From JBBIJR01 sp037445875 (GTDB taxonomy: Bacteria > CLD3 > SB21): a DNA stretch of 30,299 nt. The position numbers and the translations under genes are program-made. Shown here in pieces: positions 1 through 7,535 of this stretch (the stretch's first letter is position 1; each line of letters opens with the position of its first letter). The notes beneath the pieces are model-generated. The model saw only the letters and a program-made list of their open reading frames with translations. It was not told the DNA's origin and ran no database searches. The stretch is from the NCBI GenBank assembly GCA_037445875.1, contig JBBIJR010000041.1:1-30299 (forward strand), read 5' to 3'.

Positions 1-70
1 GGGGTGCAAGGATTCGAACCTCGGAATGGCGGGACCAAAACCCGCTGCCTTACCACTTGGCTACACCCCA
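1..70 (-). tRNA. tRNA-Gln (anticodon TTG), 3' end cut by the window edge
   Basis: Read on the minus strand, the segment folds as a tRNA: acceptor strand TGGGGTG at 70-64, a D arm with AGTGGTAAGG, a GCGGG/CCCGC anticodon stem, and a T arm containing GGTTCGAATCC. The seven-base loop TTTTGGT puts anticodon TTG at 38-36, which decodes CAA glutamine. The T at position 70 would pair with an A just outside the window, so the last acceptor base and the discriminator are missing here. It lies 22 bases downstream of ispE on the same strand and is probably cotranscribed with it. In many bacteria ispE and a tRNA-Gln precede prs, rplY and pth, so those genes may follow outside the window. Confidence 0.96.
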
Positions 71-92
71 ATGCCCTTTCCTCGCTGCACGG

Positions 93-986
93 TCAAGCGA
101 ATTCACAAACCCAGTACTGATGGTCCGTGAGTCGTGACGTCAATGCCGTCAGATCGCGATCGGGCTCAAACAGTGCGAAAATGGTGGAACCGCTTCCCGA
201 CATCCTGCACAACACCGGTCGTTCGCTTTCCAGCAGATCCCGCAGAACCCTTATTTTTTCATGGTTCGCGAGCACCAAAGGCTCAAAATAATTGTCAAAA
301 AACAAGGGTTTATCAAAAAGTGCGCTAAACATAGTGGATTTTTGCGAGTTTGTCAAGGTCAAACTTGACTTTCCAGGCTCAGATTCTGCCCGTAAGTAGT
401 TGCTAAAATTAGCGTAAGCCCAGGCCGTCGAGATGTGGATGCCCGGGAAAACTACCAGCACCTTTTCCGCCAAAGGCCATTCAAAAAAATCGAGTACCTC
501 ACCCTTACCGCGCCCCATTGCGGTCGAGCCTTTACCCGACAGGTAACCCACAAAAAAAGGTACATCGGATCCCACCTTTGCACCGAGTTCCATGAGTTCT
601 TCATCCTCCAATCCAAGCTCGAACATACGGTTCATGACAACCAGCGTGCAAGCAGCGTTGCTGCTTCCCCCACCGAGGCCGGCACCCATGGGGATCCGTT
701 TGACGATGCGGATGCGGACGGGGAGCGCGCTCCGGGTACGTTCCACCAGCGTCCTCACGGCCCTCGTGCAAAGGTTTTCCTCGTCCACCGGAACATCGTC
801 GCGGTCGCAGGAGATCTGCAGTGCATCCGAGGCGGAGAACGTGAGCGTGTCGTGAAGTGAAATCACTTTGAAGGTTGTCTCGATATTATGATAACCGTCG
901 GGACGCAGGTCGAGCACATGCAGGCCGAGATTAATTTTGGCGGGAGATTTGAGCGTCAGTTCAGCAGCGGACGGACGACGGGCCAT
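93..986 (-). CDS. ispE: 4-diphosphocytidyl-2-C-methyl-D-erythritol kinase (IspE)
   Basis: IspE phosphorylates the 2-hydroxyl of CDP-methylerythritol using ATP, in the non-mevalonate (MEP) route to isoprenoids, in the cytoplasm. The 297-residue protein has normal family length. It shows the N-terminal PAKINLGLHV...DGYHNIETTF signature, the GHMP-kinase glycine-rich ATP loop PMGAGLGGGSSNAA, the GSDVPFF motif and the C-terminal MSGSGSTIFALF loop. The ATG at 986 is the only start that keeps the N-terminal beta strand before PAKIN; no strong Shine-Dalgarno sequence precedes it. A divergent DUF4139-like gene starts about 105 bases away, and a minus-strand promoter-like pair is seen in that gap. Assignment is firm from the motifs alone. 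Confidence 0.97.
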   Translation of the reverse strand: MARRPSAAELTLKSPAKINLGLHVLDLRPDGYHNIETTFKVISLHDTLTFSASDALQISCDRDDVPVDEENLCTRAVRTLVERTRSALPVRIRIVKRIPMGAGLGGGSSNAACTLVVMNRMFELGLEDEELMELGAKVGSDVPFFVGYLSGKGSTAMGRGKGEVLDFFEWPLAEKVLVVFPGIHISTAWAYANFSNYLRAESEPGKSSLTLTNSQKSTMFSALFDKPLFFDNYFEPLVLANHEKIRVLRDLLESERPVLCRMSGSGSTIFALFEPDRDLTALTSRLTDHQYWVCEFA

Positions 987-1016
987 CTTGTCAAAGCCGT
1001 TGAATTCGTTGAGGAA

Positions 1017-1046
1017 TTGAGATACCTTGAAGCGGTAGACTATACG
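1017..1046 (+). promoter_or_regulatory. Candidate sigma70-type promoter for the DUF4139-like gene
   Basis: TTGAGA (1017-1022) and TATACG (1041-1046) are 18 bases apart, about 45 bases upstream of the ATG at 1092. A start site near 1053 would exclude the upstream in-frame ATG at 1053 and supports the start at 1092. Weak match. Confidence 0.33.
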
Positions 1047-1068
1047 TAATATTTGCCAAACATCCCAA
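1039..1068 (-). promoter_or_regulatory. Candidate sigma70-type promoter for ispE
   Basis: On the minus strand TTGGGA (1068-1063) and TATAGT (1044-1039) are separated by 18 bases, giving 4/6 and 5/6 matches to the -35 and -10 consensus. Its -10 box overlaps that of the plus-strand candidate at 1017-1046. Found by eye only. Confidence 0.4.
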
Positions 1069-1091
1069 CAGAATCAAGCAGGAGCAGTGTC

Positions 1092-2648
1092 ATGAAACGC
1101 CTCCTAGCCCTTTTTGCATGTCTTTTTGCGTTTTCGGCCTACGCTCAGGACCGCATCGAGAATTTTGAAACCAAGCGCGTTGACATCTTCAAGAACGGCA
1201 GTGCCTTTTTCATGCTCGATGGGAGGCTCAAGCTGTCCAAAGGAGAAGGAATCGTGCGACCCGTTCCGGAGTGCTCCTTCGGCACACTGTGGATGGCCGC
1301 CCTGGACAAGAACGTTCAGATTTCGGAAATACGTTCGACCGACCTCTGGGACGTCAAGACGCGCAGTGCCGCCAGCGTCAGCGAGATCCTGAAAGCGAAT
1401 CTCGGCAAGAGAATCGTCTGGACGAGGATCGGGGAAGCAAAACAGACGGCGGCCGGAACGTTGCAGGACGTGCTCGGCACGGACGACCGCCTGGTGGCCA
1501 TTCTGAAAAGCGGTCCGGATGTGGTGGTCCTGCCTGTCTCATCGTACTACGATCAACTGGCCTTTGCCGAAGGCTATCAGAACCTGACAAAAGACTCCAT
1601 ACGTACGAAGGCGCTTACCGTTCTGACCACTTCGAGCCAGGGGGAAGCGGCCATCCGCCTTGTGTACTTCCGATCCGGTATCGGCTGGACGCCCGCGTAC
1701 CGCGTGGAACTGCTCGACGACAAGAAAGCACAGATCGTGTTGTCGGCGACCGTTGTCAACGACGCCCAGGACATCGTCAACGGCCAGATCAACCTGGTTG
1801 TCGGATATCCGCACTTCCTGTATGCCAACACGCAATCCCCGCTGTCGTCGAGCCAGTCTTTCTATGAATTTCTCCAATCGCTTTCTGGCGGCGAGTACCG
1901 GCCGTACCGTTCGGTGACCGCGCTGGGGAATCAATCCATGTATTTGGGCGCGGAGGAAATCACGGTCGCCGATTACGGAAACGTCGCCGCCGTGGAAGGC
2001 AAGGCGGAAGAGGACCTCTTCTTCTACGATCTCAAGAACGTGACGCTCAAGAAAGGGGAGCGTGCCCAGCTGAGCCTGTTCTCCGCCGCAGTGCCATACG
2101 AACACGTTTTCGAGGTACGGCTCCCAAATGCCATGAACGAGTCCTCGTATGAACCCAGAGAGAAGACGCCCTATGAAGTATGGCATTCCGTAAAGCTTGA
2201 GAACACGACGTCCGTGCCGTGGACCACCGGCAGCGGCTTCACGGTGCAGAACGACAAGCCGCTGGGACAAGACATTCTGCGCTACACGGCTGTGAAGTCC
2301 TCGGTAAACCTCAAGATCACGCAGTCGCCCGACATTCATGTCACGGACAGCGAAAAAGAAGTGGACCGCAAGCAGGACGCCCACAAGAAGGACGGCTACT
2401 ACTACGACCTCGTGACCGTCGAAGGAGAGATTACGGTTCACAACTATAAGGAGAAAGACGTGGTGCTGACGGTGTCGCGTCCCGTTACGGGCAAGTTCCT
2501 CTCCGGCACTCCGCAGCCCAGGGTGGTACCGAAGACGAAGATCGGCGCCCCGGTCAATCCGGAAAGCGAAGTGACCTGGGATGTCCCGGTCAAGGCGGGA
2601 AAGGAACTGGTACTCAAGTACCGGTACGAAGCCTATCTGCGGCATTAG
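1092..2648 (+). CDS. Secreted DUF4139 domain-containing protein (function unknown)
   Basis: The predicted product has 518 residues. It begins with a Sec signal peptide (MKRLLALFACLFAFSAYAQ), so it is periplasmic or secreted. The start at 1092 is preferred over an in-frame ATG at 1053 because AGGAG (1080-1084) sits just before it and the signal peptide begins there. The C-terminal half has the beta-sandwich pattern of DUF4139/MuiA-like proteins: an EITVHNYKEKDVVLTVSRPV stretch of the 'N-hnyk..pv.v.v..p..' type, then a WDVPVKAGKELVLKYRYEA ending typical of these domains. No catalytic motif is visible. It is followed after 8 bases by the glycosidase-like gene, so the two probably form an operon. 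DUF4139 proteins have no settled biochemical role; a cell-envelope role is inference. Confidence 0.75.
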   Translation: MKRLLALFACLFAFSAYAQDRIENFETKRVDIFKNGSAFFMLDGRLKLSKGEGIVRPVPECSFGTLWMAALDKNVQISEIRSTDLWDVKTRSAASVSEILKANLGKRIVWTRIGEAKQTAAGTLQDVLGTDDRLVAILKSGPDVVVLPVSSYYDQLAFAEGYQNLTKDSIRTKALTVLTTSSQGEAAIRLVYFRSGIGWTPAYRVELLDDKKAQIVLSATVVNDAQDIVNGQINLVVGYPHFLYANTQSPLSSSQSFYEFLQSLSGGEYRPYRSVTALGNQSMYLGAEEITVADYGNVAAVEGKAEEDLFFYDLKNVTLKKGERAQLSLFSAAVPYEHVFEVRLPNAMNESSYEPREKTPYEVWHSVKLENTTSVPWTTGSGFTVQNDKPLGQDILRYTAVKSSVNLKITQSPDIHVTDSEKEVDRKQDAHKKDGYYYDLVTVEGEITVHNYKEKDVVLTVSRPVTGKFLSGTPQPRVVPKTKIGAPVNPESEVTWDVPVKAGKELVLKYRYEAYLRH

Positions 2649-2656
2649 GAGGACGA

Positions 2657-4708
2657 TTGAAGTTTCTTCTCGTTCTCTGCATTCTTGCCCCGGCCTGCTC
2701 CGACGTGTCGCAGCCGGATCTCCGCACGCCGATGTCCTTTCGTATCGAGGCGGACAGCACGCACGAGGAATTGAAGAAAGGTTTGGTGCGGCTGTTTCAC
2801 CGGTGGGGGTCGGGTTTTTTTCGCAACTTCACGTTCTCCGATTCCGGCGATTTTGTTCTGAAGCTCAGCGATTCCGCGTCGGTAGAGGACCGTCCGCTGA
2901 CGATCAGAGGGACCCGACTTGTCTACAAGATAGACACCGTGGCCGAGGCCCATTCACTGGCCGCCTATCGCGACGACAAGCGCGTACGGGTATTCTGCCC
3001 GCACACCGTCCGTCCCTGGCTGGTTTTCGGTCTGCTGGATGAACTCTCAGGGGAGATGGCCGGGCGAACCCGGGCTCTGCTGGTCTCTCAGCGGGGCCAG
3101 ATGGTGCTCAAGGCTTGGAAGGAAGATGGCGTCTGGCGCGAGGACTTGAATGTCTTCGAGGAACGCCGCCGATTCAACGGCCAGACTCGGCACGACGACG
3201 GTCTGGTGATATTCAAAGGGGCGCCGCTGCCGTACGACACAGCCCGCGTGCGATCCGTCCTCCAACAGTATTCTCCGAACATGGCTCGTCCGGTGGTACA
3301 TGTGTACCCGGACTACGAAACAAAGGCCCAGATCGTCGAAAGCGTGATGGAGTATTCGTTCGACCTCGATGCCGGAGCGATTCATCTGGTCCACACCTCC
3401 CTGATGGTGGACCGGTTTCCCGAGATACTTTCGATGTTCTATGCGTGCAAGGCCTACGGAACGAAGTACCCGTGGCTGACCGAAGGTCTCGCCATGCTTC
3501 GGGCCGGCCGGTTCTTCGGACGCGGTCCCGACTGGTGGGAAAAGAAGAAACCGCTATTGTATCTGGTGGAGAGCGAAGGGCTTTTGGAAGCGAAGAACGA
3601 TCGGCAGAATCCTTTCTTGTACACGCTGGCGGCGATGATGTTCTGGACCGCCACCACCGCCGATCCCGAAGAAGTCTTCCGGACTCCGGCAAGGTACATC
3701 CGGCCGTTCAACCTGCGCGTACCCGATCTTCCGGTGATTCGGCCCGGGGAGGCCGTTCCGTACTTCAAGGGCGTGTGTTACGCGCACACCAACGGTGTTG
3801 AATCGGGGTACATGTCGAGGGCATCGGCGGCGTCGATCGAGTATCTTGCGCGGATGGGCGTCAACACGATCAGCGTGACACCGTTCGGATATGCGCGTAC
3901 GGACACGTCCCCCGAGGTCCATTTCGTGCTGGATGAAATGTGGGACGAGACGCTGGGCGGTCTTTTCAAGGCGGCCGAGGACGCGCACCGCAACGGCATC
4001 TCCGTCATGATGAAGCCCCACCTCTGGCTCGGCAATGGCAAATGGTGCGGGGAAATCGATATCAGGGGCGGGGAACGGCTCCGACGGTGGGAACGTTCCT
4101 ATGCGGAGTTCATCGTCTATCACGCATTGATTGCCGAACTGTCGGGGATGAGTTCTCTGTGTCTGGGCGTCGAACTACCCAGGATGACGGAACACACGGA
4201 GCTGTGGCAACGGATCATCCGCACTGTGCGCGTCGCATTCAGCGGTCCGATCACGTTCGGGGGCAACTGGAACGGGGAGTATGAACGGATCGAGTTCTGG
4301 GACGACTTGGATTTCATCGGCGTGCAGCAGTACTACCCGCTCGCAGCCGACACCGTATGGACGGAACGCAGCGCCCGGGCGCGTGTTCTGGAACTCCGGG
4401 ATCATCTGGAGCAGTTTCACCGCAAATGGGACAAGCCCGTCGTATTCACGGAAGTCGGTTTTCCCAGCATACGGGATGCCCTGCTCAATCCTCACCGGGA
4501 GGATTTCTCCCAGCCTGCCTCCGATGATGCTCAGGCAGCGGGCTATCGCATACTATTGGAGGAGTTCGAGGATCAACCGTGGTTCAGGGGTTTTTTCTGG
4601 TGGAAGTTTGAAAGCGATGAAGAATCACGGCGGCGACGAGTCAAGTCGTTCTCATTCAAGGGCAAAGAGGCCGAGCGCCTCGTTCGTCAATTCTACACGT
4701 CTGACTGA
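2657..4708 (+). CDS. GH113-like glycoside hydrolase fused to a degenerate gluzincin (peptidase-MA-like) domain, probable lipoprotein
   Basis: The 683-residue product starts at a TTG with AGGAGG at 2647-2652. Its N-terminus MKFLLVLCILAPAC looks like a lipoprotein signal, although the lipobox APAC is imperfect. Residues of about 210-300 resemble peptidase-MA-like gluzincins and end in the PWLTEGLA motif (E276). The expected HExxH is replaced by PEILS (255-259), so metalloprotease activity is unlikely. From about residue 375 a TIM barrel follows: a YLARMGVNTISVTPF strand, KPHLWL, CLGVELPRM with candidate acid/base E506, FIGVQQYYPL, VVFTEVGFPS with candidate nucleophile E599, and GFFWWKFE near the end. 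These fit clan GH-A, most like GH113 (beta-mannanase family). Substrate is unproven. It shares an operon with the DUF4139-like gene and probably acts at the cell surface. Confidence 0.72.
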   Translation: MKFLLVLCILAPACSDVSQPDLRTPMSFRIEADSTHEELKKGLVRLFHRWGSGFFRNFTFSDSGDFVLKLSDSASVEDRPLTIRGTRLVYKIDTVAEAHSLAAYRDDKRVRVFCPHTVRPWLVFGLLDELSGEMAGRTRALLVSQRGQMVLKAWKEDGVWREDLNVFEERRRFNGQTRHDDGLVIFKGAPLPYDTARVRSVLQQYSPNMARPVVHVYPDYETKAQIVESVMEYSFDLDAGAIHLVHTSLMVDRFPEILSMFYACKAYGTKYPWLTEGLAMLRAGRFFGRGPDWWEKKKPLLYLVESEGLLEAKNDRQNPFLYTLAAMMFWTATTADPEEVFRTPARYIRPFNLRVPDLPVIRPGEAVPYFKGVCYAHTNGVESGYMSRASAASIEYLARMGVNTISVTPFGYARTDTSPEVHFVLDEMWDETLGGLFKAAEDAHRNGISVMMKPHLWLGNGKWCGEIDIRGGERLRRWERSYAEFIVYHALIAELSGMSSLCLGVELPRMTEHTELWQRIIRTVRVAFSGPITFGGNWNGEYERIEFWDDLDFIGVQQYYPLAADTVWTERSARARVLELRDHLEQFHRKWDKPVVFTEVGFPSIRDALLNPHREDFSQPASDDAQAAGYRILLEEFEDQPWFRGFFWWKFESDEESRRRRVKSFSFKGKEAERLVRQFYTSD

Positions 4709-4750
4709 CGGAAAGCCCGTCATTTCACAAGCTGTCGTCACCAAGTCATG

Positions 4751-4760
4751 ATGTATACAT
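4751..4760. promoter_or_regulatory. 10-bp palindrome ATGTATACAT upstream of the lipoprotein gene
   Basis: A perfect ten-base inverted repeat lies in the AT-rich 122-base gap after the glycosidase gene, about 29 bases upstream of the candidate sigma54 -24 element. It could be an operator or upstream activator half-site, but it is short and may be chance in AT-rich sequence. Confidence 0.25.
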
Positions 4761-4787
4761 ACTTGTAAATTAATATTTTATGTCCAT

Positions 4788-4803
4788 CGGCACGGGATTT
4801 GAT
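4788..4803 (+). promoter_or_regulatory. Candidate sigma54 (-24/-12) promoter for the lipoprotein gene
   Basis: The sequence CGGCACGGGATTTGAT matches the sigma54 consensus TGGCACG-N4-TTGC(A/T) at every fixed position except the first T (here C) and the -12 C (here A at 4802). GG lies at 4789-4790, and the spacing to the -13 G is exact. The predicted start site is near 4814, which leaves a short leader containing GGAGG (4817-4821) before the ATG at 4831. A sigma54-dependent activator is encoded close by (7532-12640). The -12 mismatch is the main weakness. Confidence 0.5.
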
Positions 4804-4830
4804 AATATTTGTTGCCGGAGGTGCATTATC

Positions 4831-5793
4831 ATGACAACAAAACTCTCACTGGCCATGGTCTACGGTTTGGGAGTCGGACTGCTGATTCTTTTGTTTCTGA
4901 TGCAGGGGTGTTCCCTGGGGGACGATGATTTCTCGGACATTCAGGTCATCGAGCAGATTCTGAAGAAGGACCTGGAAGGTATCTACGGCACGGAGGTCGT
5001 CGATGACGGAGGACCACTCGAGATCGATACCACGGGCCAGGACAGGACTGCATCAATGTCCGTTCTTGGGAAGCAGTACACCGCGAAGGTTGTACAGACG
5101 TCTGCGGCCGGTCGTCTGCGAATTGGAAGGGTGATTGATCGGCGTGTTCGAACCATCCACGTCGATATCGTCATTCCTGACAGTCTGGCCAACGTTGTGG
5201 TCACGGACTCATTGATCGGGCGCTTCTTTGTTGTCGATCAAGACAGTCAGACTCGAGTCAAGGCTTTTCGCCACGACCTGGAGCGCAAGCTGACATTCGT
5301 GAAGCGGATCAATCAGCGTACCGGAGAGAAGTGGAGTCTTTTGAGTCTGTCGCCGCTGGCAGGCTATGCGAATCCGACTGTGATAAGGTTCGATTCATTG
5401 ACCGTGATGACGGCACATGATACGATTAGAATGGGAGACCCGCTGGATTTTAATTTGCGTGAAGAACGGATTCCACGGCTTCGGCGCGGGGACTGGGTGT
5501 ACGTGGAAGTGAAAATAATCAATACCTCGTTCCCCATCGATACACTGTTTGGAACCGTTCTCATCGGAAAGAATTCAAAGAACAGTCCCGGGAGGGAACG
5601 ATTCTATCTTTTTCCTGTTGGACAGTACCGGTACGAACGCGTATTCTTCATCGGCTTCGCACAGCAAAGCGGTTTCCACCAGATGGTGTTTGATATCCTG
5701 AGCCGCGGTACGATTTCGACCAACTCTCAGCCGTATGACAGTTTCCTGATGATGTTCCCTTACGAGGTAACTTCCGGAAGCGGCGGTCCTTAG
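4831..5793 (+). CDS. Lipoprotein of unknown function
   Basis: The predicted product has 320 residues. A hydrophobic N-terminal segment ends in the lipobox LMQGC followed by SLGDDDF; the Asp-rich start of the mature protein does not settle inner or outer membrane placement. The ATG at 4831 is chosen over an in-frame ATG at 4780 because GGAGGTG lies 7 bases upstream, the signal sequence begins there, and the candidate sigma54 start site (about 4814) falls between the two. The mature part is mostly beta-strand-like (for example RTIHVDIVIPDSLANVVVTD) with no recognised domain or catalytic motif. Its stop overlaps that of the convergent AAA+ gene by 4 bases, and a terminator follows inside that gene. 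I do not recognise the family. Confidence 0.75.
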   Translation: MTTKLSLAMVYGLGVGLLILLFLMQGCSLGDDDFSDIQVIEQILKKDLEGIYGTEVVDDGGPLEIDTTGQDRTASMSVLGKQYTAKVVQTSAAGRLRIGRVIDRRVRTIHVDIVIPDSLANVVVTDSLIGRFFVVDQDSQTRVKAFRHDLERKLTFVKRINQRTGEKWSLLSLSPLAGYANPTVIRFDSLTVMTAHDTIRMGDPLDFNLREERIPRLRRGDWVYVEVKIINTSFPIDTLFGTVLIGKNSKNSPGRERFYLFPVGQYRYERVFFIGFAQQSGFHQMVFDILSRGTISTNSQPYDSFLMMFPYEVTSGSGGP

Positions 5794-7535
5794 AACATTT
5801 CCTGTCTCTTCAGCTCATCGAAACGCCGGCGTATTTCACTGCGGTCCACGCCGGCGTATTTTTTTGGCAGAAGCGTGCGGCTGGTGCATTCGATCACGGC
5901 GGCGAGATTCTGCAGTTCGATGCTCTCCGGATCGTTGGTGGGGATGAAGTCGGCGAACACTTCGCGCAGGGCGTCCGTCGAGACCGTTCCCGTCAACGCC
6001 TGATGGAGGCGGGCTCTGGTCAACAATGCCTCCATGTCCGCGCCGGAGATGGGCTGGGCGATATCGAACACGTCCTGCAGCCGGACCGAGTCGGGCACCT
6101 GCAGTCTCAATTTCCCGATCATCGCACGGAAGAGCAATTCCTTTTCCTCCTGGCTGTCCGGATAGAACACGCTGATGTGTTCCTCCGCACGGCCCTGGCG
6201 TTTCATGTCGATGGGGAGTAGGTCCGGACGGCACGTGATGAGGAACCAGATCACTTTGCCGCGGTACGTCGTGTCGCCCATAAAGCTCGCGAGCTGGGCA
6301 AATACGCGGTTGCTCGTTCCGCTGTCGCCCTGCTGGTTGCGGTCGCCCAGAAACGCGTCCGCCTCGTCGATGATCACGCCGATCGGCCACATGGCCTTGA
6401 GCAGATTGAGGATCTTCTCGAGATTCGCTTCGGTCACGCCCTGCCACTGCTCGCGGAAGTTGAGAAACTTAACGCAGGGGATGCCGATCTCGCCGACGAA
6501 CGAAAGAACGATGAACGTCTTGCCTGTTCCCACCGGTCCGGAGAACAGGTACCCCATGGGTACGGAATCGAATTGACTCACGCGGATGGCCTGCGCCAGT
6601 TCACGGAGCTTGCGCTTGATCGGTTCGTACCCGGCGACGGCGTCGAGGTTGAATTTCGGTTCGATAATCTCCAGCAGGCCGAAACATTCCTCCTCGATCG
6701 TTTCCTTCTTCCTCTCGACGAGGTACGGTTGGTCGATCGTCTGGTTGTTCTCCCGGGCATACGCGAGCAGGGTCTTGAGTTGTCGGTGGTTCAGTCCGGC
6801 CATCGTGTGGCCGATCTGTTCCGCGCTGACGCGGGAGAATGCGGAGAATCCGGCTGCCGCCGGGTTTCGCTCTTCTTCCTCGATCCAGTTCCGGATGAAC
6901 GCGATCCGTTCTTCTTTGTTCGGGTAGTCGATTTCCAGCTTCTCTACGGCGGCGTCGCGCACCATCCGGCCGCTCAGGTCCGTCAACGTATCGGTCACGA
7001 GACAGACCGTGATACGGCTTCGCACGTAATTGACGTCGTGGGCCCATTTCTTGAGCATCACGAGGCACTTGCGGTCTTCGATGCTCATGGCCGCCGAGAT
7101 GGATGAGGGCGCCAGCGTTTCCGCGTGGTCGAGCACAACCGCCACGCTTCGCTTCTTGTCGATGCTGAGACGGATGAAGATCTCGATCGACTTGAGCGCA
7201 ATACTCGGCAGTTTGATCAGATCCTGTTGCGTTAGCTGGATGGTCTTGAAGAACTCCGCCTGCATCGACGGCTGGAGGAAATAGACGCCCTTCGAAATGT
7301 CGTAGAAGATGACCACGTCGCGGTCTTTGAAGATTTCGCGGGCGAGGAACTCGTGCAGCGTGACGTACCGGGGCTCTCCCGACGGGGCGGGTACGAGGTC
7401 GCGCACGTTGTTGTAGAGGATGAACTGTGCCGTCGTGCGTGCGCGGAGCCGTCTCTGCATGGTCTCCGCCCAGGGCGGGTAGGTGGTCAAATTGTCGGGA
7501 CCTTTCGTCAAGGGATTGCGATTTGGGCCCGTCAC
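5790..7535 (-). CDS. AAA+ ATPase, tandem AAA modules with a degenerate first module
   Basis: The 581-residue product ends in a canonical AAA domain: Walker A GPVGTGKT (333-340), Walker B VIIDEAD (387-393) and a second region of homology TCRPDLLPIDMKRQGR (434-449) with candidate arginine fingers. Residues of about 20-220 look like an earlier AAA-type module. It has a Walker-B-like VVLDHAE (133-139) and a sensor/lid-like DYPNKEERIAFI, but no Walker A lysine, so it probably does not hydrolyse ATP. The gene starts at GTG 7535, whose first bases form a GTGA overlap with the stop of the upstream kinase/sigma54 regulator. This suggests translational coupling and a shared job. No protease domain is present; a remodelling or unfoldase role is inferred from the family. 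Confidence 0.85.
   Translation of the reverse strand: MTGPNRNPLTKGPDNLTTYPPWAETMQRRLRARTTAQFILYNNVRDLVPAPSGEPRYVTLHEFLAREIFKDRDVVIFYDISKGVYFLQPSMQAEFFKTIQLTQQDLIKLPSIALKSIEIFIRLSIDKKRSVAVVLDHAETLAPSSISAAMSIEDRKCLVMLKKWAHDVNYVRSRITVCLVTDTLTDLSGRMVRDAAVEKLEIDYPNKEERIAFIRNWIEEEERNPAAAGFSAFSRVSAEQIGHTMAGLNHRQLKTLLAYARENNQTIDQPYLVERKKETIEEECFGLLEIIEPKFNLDAVAGYEPIKRKLRELAQAIRVSQFDSVPMGYLFSGPVGTGKTFIVLSFVGEIGIPCVKFLNFREQWQGVTEANLEKILNLLKAMWPIGVIIDEADAFLGDRNQQGDSGTSNRVFAQLASFMGDTTYRGKVIWFLITCRPDLLPIDMKRQGRAEEHISVFYPDSQEEKELLFRAMIGKLRLQVPDSVRLQDVFDIAQPISGADMEALLTRARLHQALTGTVSTDALREVFADFIPTNDPESIELQNLAAVIECTSRTLLPKKYAGVDRSEIRRRFDELKRQEMF
5823..5865 (+). terminator. Rho-independent terminator of the lipoprotein gene, embedded in the opposing AAA+ gene
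   Basis: Two copies of the self-complementary decamer ACGCCGGCGT (5823-5832 and 5848-5857) can pair as a 10-bp GC-rich stem with a 15-base loop. The second copy is followed by A and seven Ts (5859-5865). This is a classic intrinsic terminator for the plus strand, 30-72 bases past the lipoprotein stop, yet the same DNA codes for the last residues of the minus-strand AAA+ protein (PKKYAGV and RRRF). The opposite orientation has only three Ts after the stem, so it should work mainly for the plus strand. Confidence 0.8.

Noticed and set aside
4780..4830. Upstream ATG at 4780 as the start of the lipoprotein gene.
   Set aside because: It has no ribosome binding site, adds 17 residues before the signal sequence, and would overlap the candidate sigma54 promoter.
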